Assembly: GCA_023614405.1 (NCBI GenBank)
Contig: CM042685.1
Span: 184,918,257-184,982,256, forward strand
Source: Avena insularis
Taxonomy: Eukaryota > Streptophyta > Magnoliopsida > Poales > Poaceae
Direction: 5' to 3'
Length of the DNA stretch: 64,000 bases
Part shown: one piece after another, positions 46,434 through 56,405 of the stretch
How the letters are laid out: each line of letters starts with the position of its first letter
How positions within the stretch are numbered: position 1 is the first letter of the stretch
Position numbers and translations under genes: made by a program
Notes under the pieces: generated by a model
The model's database searches: none
The model's input: the letters and a program-made list of their open reading frames with translations, nothing else
What the model was told of the DNA's origin: nothing

Positions 46434-46787
46434 TGTTAGCTTCTGTTAATCCTGTCGCTGTAGCTAGGTTCAGTTAGCAGTTTTCTGAAAATAAACAGTA
46501 GTTGTTTTAGGCCCTAGTCTAGCGCCGCTGCGGACCGTCGTGGGATGGCACGGCCTGTCCGTTGTGGCGGCTTTGTAGGGGAGATGGGCACGAGCGAGAG
46601 TGGGATGGCGCTCTCCTGTAAGCTCGGTCCTTGATCCTGATTAGTAGCTGGTTAGTTTATAACCGAAGCAAATAAGAGGAACAGAGAAACAGAAAAGTGG
46701 GTTAGTTGAACACCACACAAAAAACTATCGTGTCTCTCCTCTCTGTCATCTCTCTCTGTGATCCTTTTGCCACCATTGGCAACAACA
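46434..46787 (+). repeat. 3' LTR of the young copia element
   Basis: 354 bp, identical to the 5' LTR except A to G within GAGAGT(A/G)GGATGG, G to A within GTTT(G/A)TAACC, and an extra 13-bp CT-rich segment near the end. Confidence 0.97.
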
Positions 46788-46792
46788 CTGTG

Positions 46793-47297
46793 AGTAGAAA
46801 AGATAAAAAGATCACTACGAAGTTCAATTCTGAAACTGACCAAACAAACAGAAGCTCAGAAACTAAGAACACAAAATCAAGTGGAATCCACTACTTGGAT
46901 TCGAACGGTCATTTGTGCAGCAAAACCTACCTGCTCAGTAAAAATCCAATCGGAAATGAGATCGGTCCACTACTAATACTGACATTTTGGAGAGCAAAAA
47001 AAAAAATGCACGGCACGCGGCCATACCGATCGAGGAAAACAACACGATTGAAAGCACAAACTTTCGCATTCCATTCTTCAACCACACAGATCAGATAAAT
47101 GCGATACAGTTTAGAGCGCAAATCTCATAAGTACACTGGAAGAAACAGAAACGTAGTCCGGCCGCCGTGTTTATCTGACACACTAAACTCATCATCATCT
47201 ACATTCTAGAGTTCCTAATCTCATACAGTACAGAATTCAGAAAAGTTCCTCCAACGTAACTGCGGTCTGAAGGAACGAACAGATGGTAAAAGGCTTA
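46793..47297 (-). other. Probable 3' UTR / downstream region of the cysteine-rich gene
   Basis: Non-coding on both strands. It lies directly after the stop of the minus-strand cysteine-rich frame. 46917-46970 has a short similarity to 41449-41505 (AAACCTACCT and then CGGAAATGAGATC). Confidence 0.4.
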
Positions 47298-48130
47298 CTA
47301 TGCGGGCAGCAGAATCCTAATCATCACGGATGCGCGCCGATTACGGCAGGTTCGGCAACGGCGCTGGCTTCTGTAGCACCGATCGCACAGGGGCGCACGG
47401 AGTTCGGCGAGGTTCCAGCAATCGTCGCACATGTCTATAGCGGTGCGGGTCGCGCGGCTGCGGGTGAGGCTTTGGCGCCGAGCCGAGCAGTCCCGGCAGC
47501 GACGCCGGCGAGAGTAGCAATCACTGGCACTGCACAGGTATGCATCGATCTGCCAGGGCTCGGAACAGTCCTCACAACGCCTGGTGGCCGGTGCAGGTAC
47601 CGTCTGCGCAGGGCAGCGAACATCAATAATCCGTTAAAGAAGCAGCATCAAAAACCATGAAACGATCGAGTTGAAGATGAAGAAAACCTACCGATCGCCT
47701 GTTAGCCGCCGCCGTGGCCGCTCTTGCTTGGGCCGCGCCCGGTCTTGTTTGTATTCCGTACGTTGCCGCGCCCGGCCGCCGCGACAGCAACACCACCCAA
47801 CACCATCGGTACAGGAGGCGCCGCACCGGCCGTCTTCACCGCACAAGGAGGAACGGAGGCGGACCCGTCCTTCTTCGGCCGCTTGCTCGAAGACGCCTCC
47901 GCCGAGGCTGCTGGACGCTCTGACGATCCCGCGAGCCTCTGGTTCCGCTCTGAGTTCACGGCCGGCGCAGGAGCGTTCCTCCCCATGCGCTCCGCCGAGG
48001 CCTGATCCCTCCGGGGAGCTCGGCGTCGTGGTAGGGCTCCTGCCGGCTCTCCCTCTCCGGCCGCGGGTGCGGCGCGCTGTCGCTTCGTCGCCGCCGTCCG
48101 GGCAGTCCCCTTCTCCTCCGTCCGCGCCAT
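47298..48130 (-). CDS. Putative two-exon gene: basic N-terminus plus duplicated Cys module
   Basis: Model: exon 1 48130-47762 (123 codons from the ATG at 48130), intron 47761-47604 (GTACGG...CTGCGCAG, 158 bp), exon 2 47603-47298 (101 codons and stop). Both splice junctions are phase 0. Exon 1 is Ala/Arg/Pro-rich with basic nuclear-signal-like words (KRQRAA, SSSKRPKKDG). Exon 2 carries 12 cysteines in two modules with nearly the same spacing: CxxC-x10-Cx4C-x6-CxxC, then CxxC-x10-CxxC-x6-CxxC, each third pair preceded by arginines (YSRRRRCRDC and YRSQRRCRTC). The pattern suggests two small zinc-binding units. I do not recognise the family. The reading frame of exon 2 has no internal start near its beginning, so single-ORF scans miss it. 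A second donor (GTAGG, near 47691) exists but would read through a stop in the exon 1 frame. Without transcript data the intron is an inference. Confidence 0.5.
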
Positions 48131-48902
48131 GCCTTCCCCGCTGATTCCCTTCCGCTTCTCTCTGTGGTAGGGCGTGGTGCGTGGCTTGTGGAGGACGGGA
48201 CGGAGGGAGACGGGGAAGGAGGAGGAGGAGCCAGGAGGGGGTTTTAAGGGGAGAGGGACGAGGGATGCCTCCGGTTGTCTCAGGATTTAACCGCTGCTAG
48301 TAACTTTCCACGTCCTCGGAGTCGATCGGCCGCGCGCGAGGTAAAAAAAGGGTTACGGCTGCGGCTCCACCATTCACCGCTTTCCTCTCTGACTGACAGT
48401 GTGTCCCGCTCAGTGATAACCGGAGTAATTTTCCACAACATTGGAGTCGGCTGCGCGCGAGGTAAACAAACGGCTAACAGACGAGGGGCCTACCATGCCA
48501 GCCTGGCAGTTTCGCAACGGGCATTCGTTGGAAGAGAGAGACCAGACGCGGACGGGCGTACCGCTCGGCGCCGATGCACGCGGCCGCCGTCATGGCAGTG
48601 GAAGGGTGCCATGGTTTTGTATACTTTTGTTGGTTGATATGATACGTGCGTTTGACTGAACTGGGGGTTTTATTACCGAATCGAAATAGATTGTTGTATC
48701 TTACACAAGATGCATGCATGGTAGCCTGTTCTGTTCACCGTAAACCAAAGCAACAGTAGTGACGAGTAATTAAACAACAAAGGTTTCAGGTAGACGGCCG
48801 TGCATTACGTGTATAGAACCTCGCATGGAAGGGACGAGACAAAGTATGTTGATCACTTTTATTTCTATAGGAGGTAATATTTTGGACTTTGTCAAACGAA
48901 AA
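48131..48902 (-). other. Upstream region of the cysteine-rich gene, with an imperfect direct repeat
   Basis: GC-rich near the start codon, then a 50-bp imperfect direct repeat: 48301-48352 and 48425-48475 share TTTCCAC..(C/A).. GGAGTCG...GCGCGCGAGGTAAA. This could be part of a promoter, but no TATA box was firmly assigned. Beyond 48660 nothing is recognised. Confidence 0.4.
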
Positions 48903-49013
48903 TACTCCTTTCGATCCATATTAGTTGATTTAGATTTGTTTAGATTTGGATGTATCTAAATATGTTTTAGTGTTAGATACATCCGAATTTAAATAAATTT
49001 AAATCAAGTAATA
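48903..49013. mobile_element. Stowaway MITE, left part (split by Helitron)
   Basis: TA followed by CTCCTTTCGATCCATATTA, then two arms that fold on each other (GGATGTATCTAAATATG ... AGATACATCC). The right terminus is missing here and reappears at 53845-53860 (TGGGTTGGAGGGAATA), after the Helitron. Together the halves make a MITE of about 125 bp with a TA target site. Confidence 0.85.
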
Positions 49014-49021
49014 CTAGTAAA

Positions 49022-49037
49022 GTTGCGCGTGCACAAC
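49022..49037 (-). terminator. Helitron 3' terminal hairpin
   Basis: A 16-nt palindrome with a 6-7 bp stem (one G.T pair on the minus strand) four bases before the terminal CTAG. In Helitrons this hairpin acts as the rolling-circle termination signal. The 4-base spacing is shorter than the usual 10 or so. Confidence 0.65.
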
Positions 49038-49243
49038 ACGTTCACAATAATATAATTTTATTTAGACGAATGACACCCATATTATTGGACATACCATGCA
49101 AATATGCAATACATAGTTATCAGCTTACACATAAAAATAGAAATAAGTTACATGAAACTGGAAGCCAAAGAACATTGTATTCATCGTTAAATCCTATTTA
49201 AATACGGTGGCAATTATGTCACGAGAAACTCGGGTGAATCAAC

Positions 49244-49395
49244 TGTTAGAGTACGTATACGTGTATAGACTAGAGATAGACTAGGACTCTACATCTTATA
49301 CTCCAAGTCTCCTCCTACCCCGTGTACGTCTATATATACTCCCCGTGAGGGTCAAATCAATACACCGAAATATTAGGGATTCAATATTTTCCACA
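49244..49395 (+). repeat. 5' LTR of the TRIM-like element
   Basis: TGTTAGAGTACG ... ATATTTTCCACA, 152 bp, with a TATATATA box at 49331-49338. Confidence 0.96.
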
Positions 49396-49407
49396 TGGTA
49401 TCAGAGC
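49396..49407 (+). promoter_or_regulatory. Primer binding site of the TRIM-like element
   Basis: TGGTATCAGAGC immediately after the LTR; initiator tRNA-Met type. Confidence 0.95.
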
Positions 49408-51003
49408 GGTTAGCCTCACGGCGCCGATCCTAGGTTCTTCCACCACTTCCGCAACGCGCCGCCCCCGGGGAGATTACTCCTCGGGTGCACGGCACCCGGT
49501 TTCGATCAAAGATCGGATCGGTTCTTTAGACTAGATTAGATCCAATTTCAATTCATAGTTCTTAGCTTAGATTCAATTTTCGAAATTCCCAATTTTCTAG
49601 ATTCGATCCAATTAGCCAAATAAATCCCTATTCCGATGAAAAAAAATTGATGCAGCGACTCCCGATCTGAAGTCATGCGCGGCTCCAAGGTCATCACGAC
49701 GACCGATCCGCCTCTGGACTCGGTGCGCCCGCTGATCAGCTGTCCTTACCGGATGCCTGTCGGATACTACAAGGAGAAGCACCTGGCCTCACGCGCGCAA
49801 GATCCATCGCATTGCCAGCAGTATACAAGTTCTGAACACAGCATGCACTCATCTGTGCCAAGGGAACCTATCGGGTGCATGCATGCATGTGCGCCCAAGG
49901 AGACCCATGGCCATCTGAAGGAAACCATCCATGCCTGCACAACCTGGACACGCTGCTTCTACCAATCCATCTCCATCGAGCGAATCGACACCAACCTCCG
50001 CTGACATGCGGTCTACATCGAGCTGCATCAAGCATTAAGTCAGACTACATCGACCCAAACATCTACGTCAAGCTGTACGACTACATTAAGATCTTCGTCA
50101 AACACATTCACGGAGAAGCGACATCAACATCATCCACACGTCAGGCCGGTGTGGGACATTACGTCGCCGACTTCTCCGACATCAAGGCTTCGACATCATC
50201 GCCGCCACAAGGGACGCCTTCAAGCGACGATCATCGCCGACACGCCTACTTCATCATCGCCGACACATCATCGTCAAGGTCTACATCAACGTGGTCTTCA
50301 TCAACATCTTCGTCGACACATCGCTGCCGCCGCTATACCCGTCCATATGATGGACATACAACTACAACGCCCTCTGACAGTACAACTGCAAGGCACGACG
50401 ACGGCATCGCCGCGTCCACGACCCCGACGACTGCAACAACAAACCGGCATCACAATTGTGACGCCCCTACGACCGCACATATGGTTCTGGCAAAACCTTG
50501 TGTGCTTGGTGGGTTCCTCCGGTCCTGGCAAAACCGGTGGTCTCACTTATGACCGCGTCCAAGAGACGCCCCGACGGTACCTCTACAAGGTGCAAAACGT
50601 CCACAACTACAGCTTTGTCAATAACAACAAAAAAACGCGCAATTTTTTGCGCCTCCGGCAATGGCGGCCACACCACTACGACGACTATGACATCGACCAC
50701 ACCTACATCGACCACGGCTACATCATGATCGGCTATCTCGACATCGACATCAAGAACAACATCTACAGCAACTCAAGAACTCCAGTCAACAGCGTCCGCG
50801 TCGTCACTTGCGTCCACGCCACTCCCGCTGTGACTGCGGGAGGAAAGAGAGGCACTAGAAGGGGACGCAGTCACCGTCCCTATGTGCCAGCCATGATCAT
50901 GTCCACGCAAGAGATGATGACAAGGAGGTGAAGACGACGGAAGCGCAAGACTTCAAATCCAGTCGCAAGCGTCCGCTTCACTCCCGCTCCGACTGAGGGG
51001 GGA
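49408..51003 (+). other. Internal region of the TRIM-like element
   Basis: The first 250 bp are AT-rich. 50030-50780 is dominated by triplets such as GAC, ATC, CAC and TCG, so several frames appear open (225 and 260 codons) but encode only Thr/Ser/His- or Asp/Ile/Tyr-rich low-complexity strings, with no conserved start. Two short stretches (CACTCCCGCT at 50820 and 50981) are repeated near the end. No protein is called. Confidence 0.6.
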
Positions 51004-51155
51004 TGTTAGACTACGTATACGTGTATAGACTAGAGATAGACTAGGACTCTACATCTTGTACTCCAAGTCTCCTCCTACCCCGTGTACGTCTATATATACT
51101 CCCCGTGAGGGTCAAATCAATACACCGAAATATTAGGGATTCAATATTTTTCACA
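51004..51155 (+). repeat. 3' LTR of the TRIM-like element
   Basis: 152 bp; differs from the 5' LTR by G/C, A/G and C/T single changes. Confidence 0.96.
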
Positions 51156-53844
51156 TCAACTAATCAAAATATGTCCTAACATTGTTAATCATCTAGCTAC
51201 AGCTGCTCATCTCACTTCATAAATTATTTACATGGGCTGCAACTGCTTAAATACTTGTAAAATCTAGTTTTTCCATGGATATACAGAACAATGGCCATTA
51301 TCCCGGATAGTATCAGGGTTAACTCATCATCCACACCAATTGACAATAAACAAAATTTACCAAAACACCTGACCAAAGTAGTGAATAAATAGCCAATGCA
51401 TCAGCCCTGTAAATGCATAGCTGGAGGGGCAATGGTCCATGTTTCATAAGTACAAGTAAATTACCACTTACTCTAATGTCAAACAGTAATAAAGATGAAA
51501 ATAAATCTTTCCCTGTCTAAACAGTCACCGTTACATCACCATGTTGGATCACTTCATAGATAGTATGCTTAATTCTTATGTTTTTAAGATCTAGTACGGG
51601 GAACACATCGTTGCATTCATGGAACCAAGAGCATAATTTTTTTGTGAGGAGACAGAGAGGTTCAATAGCTAACAGATCCTACATCCAAGTTCTACGATCG
51701 ATACCACTCATGCTAAGTTAGAAGAACAGAAGTAACTCCAAGATCACTCCAATCCAAGTTCTATGGTCGATACTACCTGCTCTTTCCTCCCTCCAAGATC
51801 ACTTCAATGCATTTATTATTTGTTCATCACCTTCCTATATTCACATTATTGAAGATTCAAAGCCTCAAGTCATGTGAACATATAACAAAGAATATAAATC
51901 TTCCAAGATAGCTAGTGTGGGTCCCCTGCAAATGTTCCATTAAAACAGGAACCATGGAAAAAAGTTCTACTTACGAAAAGTTAGTGGGAAAAGCAAACAG
52001 ACAAATGCTCATGGAAGTAACTAACTACATAAATTTGTTTCGAGGCTTATCTATATCCACAGTAGATCAAATGATATATACATCCTGCATAAAAATAATC
52101 TATTTCGCGCCCAGCCCACCACGGTCCAAGTCTTGCGGTTCTACTTTAAATAAAAATCAACATGCATCAGTCCTTGTTGGTCTCATTTTTTTATAAAAAC
52201 AATATATTTCACTACAACTGTAGGTTGCACTCTTTATCTTACGATATTCAAATATATATACAGGAATTTAAATATTGCATATCTATGGAATTCAAATGAT
52301 AGTTCTTGCTTGAGAATGATGGGCGATATGCTACATAACAACTCCACAACCAAGCACCAGCATGTGTATCTTAATATATTTACCCTTCTAAAGCTATACA
52401 GAATAGATCATTTTATTTCAAATCAGTTTTAGATGAACTTGAATATATTAATATGCATCATGAAAGATTTCAGAAATACAATAATTACAAGGACATGCTC
52501 ACATGTATACTTCCATCATCTCGTTTTATCATTCTATCACAAAACAACCAAGCTTCAAGAGGATTTCGTATTTTACCATCGTACAAGACTTTACCTAATT
52601 TTGCTAGATGGAGGACTGTGTGGAATTTTTACGCCATATTCAAAATCATTTTCTATAGAGAGAAGAAGATACTATTTCAGCCATGTTTCACAAAATATCA
52701 CACATGTCATTGAGGAAATTACTACAAGAAAAATAGGGTACTGCATTATTGTAGATGAATTGATTACAACTCGAAATACTATGGTCAATGATAGGGCATT
52801 CGGATATTTATTCAGATTAAAAATTAGAAAAATGGTACTCAGGTTTGTACCTTTTCTCATAAACATAATGGTACTCAGGTCTTCTGTGGAGAGGACAATA
52901 GATGTCGGTGGCCCTGTTCTGCAGAGACATCGTATACCAATCTAATATATATAAACTCGATTAAAAAATGCAGGCTATGATTAAATCAGTACAAGAACTG
53001 ACGAACATACCAATGATGTCTTATGAACATATGCATGCAGGGACAAAATAGCTGTTTGGTCAGCCTCTTCTCATGAAGAGATCGGCGTGCAAAATACGTT
53101 ACTGTAGAAGCATCCAAGAGAAGAATTTACAGAGTGGAGGTGCACACGGTTTCCATATGATGTTCGGTTTGAAATCGGAGTTGACATTCACCTAGTCCAG
53201 TGCGTGTGCTTGAGGAATTCCTTTGACATTGCGATCGGCAAGGGCACCGAGATCGGCCAGATTGGATCCTGCTAGTCGCGAGACTTCAGTGTTCACCGTG
53301 TCCTAAGGCAACAATGACGGGATCGTGGCGGTTGTCCTGCTGGATGCGGCGACTAACAGGCAGAGACAAACGGCATGACGGCGGTGGAGGGGGCGGCGGC
53401 GTCCTGGTCAACGCATCCGTCGCAAGGACTGGGGCGACGACATCCAACCGACCTGGCAGAAGCGTTCGTCGCGAGAAGGTGCGCGGAAGCGACCAGGCTG
53501 AAGAGGCCCGTGCAATCAGCGGACCAACATCGTCCAGGCGATAGCGGCGGAGGGATTGGGGGCGTCGCGTTGACGATAAAGTAAGGAGGCAGACATCAGT
53601 CTCAATGTAGTCAGAGAGTACGTCGCAAAAGACGTCTTCGTCGGAACACGTAATGGCAGAGCACCAGTTCGGTGGAGTGCTCCCTGGAAATTGCTAAGCG
53701 CACGCATGACATAGAATTAGACTAATCTGGACGGTTAGATTTCATCCATCGTGTGATCTAGTGATATTTCTTGGTTTGTGTGCACTTAAGGGGTGTGTTT
53801 AGGAAAGAAAATATTTGTGCCTTTATAAGTAGTATAGATATAGA
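51156..53844 (-). other. Body of the Helitron, no gene recognised
   Basis: AT-rich from 51160 to 53080 and GC-rich at 53300-53560 (near the Helitron's 5' end). A 170-codon plus-strand frame (52433-52945) is Ile/Phe/Tyr-rich, lacks any domain and is judged spurious. Gene fragments may be captured here, but none was recognised. Confidence 0.5.
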
Positions 53845-53860
53845 TGGGTTGGAGGGAATA
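53845..53860. mobile_element. Stowaway MITE, right part
   Basis: TGGGTTGGAGGGAATA completes the MITE started at 48903; the final TA is its target site. Confidence 0.8.
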
Positions 53861-53919
53861 CTACATTGTGCTCGAAAGTTTTGTCTCAAGTTTTTTGAAA
53901 ACTGAGGGACTTTTTTTTT

Positions 53920-54655
53920 GGACTGATCTGGTGGTGAATATTCAACCAAGCCTAGTTTGTTTGTTTTCTAGCCCATGTTGATATTGCAAATTGCATATTA
54001 TGGTAAACTACATGTCACGTGAAACTTTCCTAGAGACGTCTTTAAGTGCGTTTAATGTTCTTCGAGTAAATTTGCTTTCAATCCCTTCAGTCACGCTTTC
54101 CTGGGACTTACCACTGGGAGCGTTACGCTTGTCCTTTCAGTCCCTTTCCATCTCAGCACGACGGGACGAGGGTTGTGGGTTAGTGGATTGGAGTGTGTGA
54201 CTCTCGTCTAGCGCCACAACAAGCAGAGACGACTCGATGGATTGGGGACATAAGACGATGGATCGAAATGAGCAGCCATCCACGTGGACCTATCCAAATA
54301 CTTGAAACTCTTCTGAAGCTTCAGCAACAAAAAGTTTAACTGAATCTGAATCAGGTAAAACTATCCATATAAACTTATTTCTGATACTGACCACAAACAT
54401 AAAAGCGTCCACAACTAACTAAAGATTACTTAATGAAAGTTTGCTGAAGGGAAACCACACCCTACAAGAATCGGATCGATGACTTCAGTCTTCAGTTCAA
54501 AAAATTTGAAGCAGCATTTGTTTTTTTTTTCGGGGCAGCATTTGTTGACACAATATGCAGCGATACCCCTGTTAGGAAACTAACTCTCATAACAAAAAAA
54601 ACTAGCTAGCTCGGCATGACAATTGTTGAACCCAGTACAGTTCACGAGTTAATGT
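53920..54655 (+). pseudogene. Remnant of a duplicated F-box gene tail and downstream region
   Basis: 53929-53971 encodes GEYSTKPSLFVF and a stop, matching the last codons of the F-box gene at 39506 (GEYSTKPSWFIP). The similarity then continues through about 680 bp of downstream DNA that parallels 40769-41620. Nothing of the F-box gene upstream of this tail is present. It is a relic of a local duplication, 13 kb from the intact gene, with deletion of most of the copy. Confidence 0.8.
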
Positions 54656-55447
54656 GCAAGTGACAACTACCAGCGTGTGGACTTGGCCGTGCTGGTGGCC
54701 ATAGGCAACAACTCTAGTGGGGCGCTTCGCTTCGGTGCGGAGGAGGCCGGAGTGGCGGCGGCAGTCGGTTGTGCCCGACAGGGTGGTCTTGATCGCCTCT
54801 TGCAGATCAATGGCCGATTGTCATGATGTTGACCTCGGGGGCATGAGGTACCGCACGGATTCATCATGAGGTAGTGCTCGGTGGATCCTGACGAAGAGAA
54901 GCTGTGATGCATGTGGTGCACCCTGTTCTTGGGTCCTTGGAGGAAATCTGGGCGAAAACTTACAACGGAAAAGTTGGTGCCGGCAGCGGCAGCATACCTA
55001 CATCGTTTTCCTTCTTGGAGGTGATTGGCATAGAGCTCCTTCTACACCCTCGTGGGGTTTGAGATCTGCGGGAGAAATCCCTAGCTCCGGGTCTTCGGGC
55101 AGGTGACGGTAGCTACGTCGCTATCTTCTTGGAGGCGCCGTCTTGGAGGGCCTGTACACAGCTTTTGTCATGTGCTTCTCTTCTCGTTGGGTTGGTGGAT
55201 GTCGAGGTAGCGACCCCGAGTGGCTGGTATTTACGTACCGAGGCGGAAGACTCCGAATCCATGGCGGACAAAAGCTTCATGTGGCATATAATTTTTTCGC
55301 ATGGCTTGGGTGACGATCTTGTGTCGAGGATGTCGGCTCAGTTAATGCGCCTCAAAGGAGGTGGTTGAGTTATAGGCTGGTGTGGCAGCCCCGGACGTTG
55401 GCGGTGGCCGTGATCCGCTTAGCGTGGCGGAGCCGATGGATGTCGGG
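54656..55447. repeat. Unclassified dispersed repeat
   Basis: GC-rich DNA with words shared with 38.5 kb (CTACATCGTTTTCCTTCTTGG...). Overlapping frames on both strands exist, including an 84-codon minus-strand frame (54921-54667, with CGTSCPRG and ICKRRSRPPC), but none has convincing support. Confidence 0.4.
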
Positions 55448-56405
55448 TGATACGTCCAATTTGCATCACTATTCTATATCATAATTTGCCTCTATTCATT
55501 GATTTATGTCTTATTATGAGGTAATACTTATGTCTTTTCATCTGTTTATGCATGTTGGATGATTCTTGGAGGATGGACTGTCGGAGTCTGGATTCTGATG
55601 GAAAAAGAGGTGTTTTGATGCAATTTCGCGAAGATCATAAAAATACCAGAAAAATATGGGAAAATTATATTTTTTCGAAAGACGAAGGAAGCTAGAAGGG
55701 GAGGCGTAGAAGGGCCACAGGGCCCCCTAGGCGCGAGCCCCCCTAGGTCGCGCCTAGGGAAGGTGTGGCCCACTTGCTCGGCCTCTGACTCCGCCCTCTC
55801 GCCTATATCTTCCTTATGGAACCCTAACACCAGGGGAGCGACCGCAGATAGATTTCCGTCGCCTCTGCGGGGTAGAAAACACCGAGAGAGAAAGATCTCT
55901 CTGGCAGACAGATTTCTGCCAGGGAAATTCCTTCCCGGAGAGGGGAGATCGTCGCCATCAACACCGTCATCAAACTAGGCTTCATCGGGATCATCATCAT
56001 CATCATCCACACCATCATCTCCACCAGCACCATCATCACCAATCCATCCCGCTGTAACAATTGTGTTGGATATTGCTTTAGTTCTCAAGGGAAACTTTCC
56101 CGGTGTTAATTACTATTATAGTTGATGCTTGTGAGTGGAACCATTGGATTATTGTTTATGTTCAGATTGTTATCCATCACCATATCATCTTTAATCTTGA
56201 TCCATATGATGTCTTGTGAGTAGTTCATCTAGTTCTTAAGGACATGGGAGAAGTCATGATGTTATTAGTGGATTTGTGTTTAGTTATTATTCAATGGTTT
56301 AGTATTTAAGTTGTGGTGCTATTCTTCTAGTGGTGTCAGTGAACGTCGACTACATGATACTTCACCATTTATGGGCCTAGGAGAATGCATATATGACTAG
56401 AAGTC
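55448..56405 (+). mobile_element. Gypsy-type LTR, interrupted by the copia element
   Basis: Starts TGATACGTCCAATTTGCATC and continues through a GC-rich stretch with CCCTAACACC and a CAT/ATC-rich block (55985-56040). TGATACGTC is the start of several abundant Triticeae gypsy LTRs; I do not assign the exact family. The sequence stops where the copia LTR begins (56406) and should resume beyond the window. Confidence 0.65.

Larger units (their letters stand above)
41662..46787 (+). mobile_element. Young copia LTR retrotransposon, complete but coding-defective
   Basis: 5,126 bp with a perfect target duplication CTGTG (41657-41661 and 46788-46792), LTRs of 341 and 354 bp, a PBS and a polypurine tract (AAGGGGGTGA) before the 3' LTR. 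The LTRs differ by two transitions and one 13-bp CT-rich insertion in the 3' copy, so insertion is recent. The internal region encodes Gag-protease-integrase-RT-RNase H in the copia order. The host site lies between the F-box gene and the cysteine-rich gene. Confidence 0.97.
49244..51155 (+). mobile_element. TRIM-like non-autonomous LTR element
   Basis: 1,912 bp with a perfect target duplication TCAAC (49239-49243 and 51156-51160), two 152-bp LTRs differing at three positions, a PBS directly after the 5' LTR, and a purine tract (GAGGGGGGA) before the 3' LTR. No Gag or Pol motif is encoded, so it depends on another element's proteins, probably a copia (tRNA-Met PBS, 5-bp duplication). It is slightly larger than classic TRIMs, because the 1.6-kb internal region includes a trinucleotide-rich stretch. 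Confidence 0.93.
49014..53844 (-). mobile_element. Non-autonomous Helitron, containing a TRIM-like element
   Basis: On the minus strand it begins TCTATATCTATACTACTTAT at 53844 and ends CTAG at 49014, preceded 4 bases earlier by a hairpin (GTTGTGC/GCGCAAC, 49022-49037). It is flanked by host A (5') and T (3') with no target duplication: all Helitron hallmarks. The halves of the host Stowaway on either side rejoin correctly only with these ends, which excludes an alternative TC start at 53838. It carries no Rep/helicase frame. Without the nested LTR element and its duplicated target site it is about 2.9 kb. Confidence 0.85.

Noticed and set aside
49875..50931. 225- and 260-codon overlapping frames in the TRIM-like element
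   Set aside because: Both come from the same triplet-rich DNA in different phases and encode low-complexity Thr/Ser/His or Asp/Ile strings; at most one could be real and neither resembles Gag.
52433..52945. 170-codon plus-strand frame in the Helitron body
   Set aside because: Ile/Phe/Tyr-rich composition typical of AT-rich DNA, no domain, and no start context or partner exons.
54667..54921. 84-codon minus-strand frame with four cysteines (CGTSCPRG, ICKRRSRPPC)
   Set aside because: Considered as a paralog of the cysteine-rich gene at 47298 because it also lies convergent to an F-box tail, but spacing and sequence do not match. Kept only as part of the unclassified repeat.
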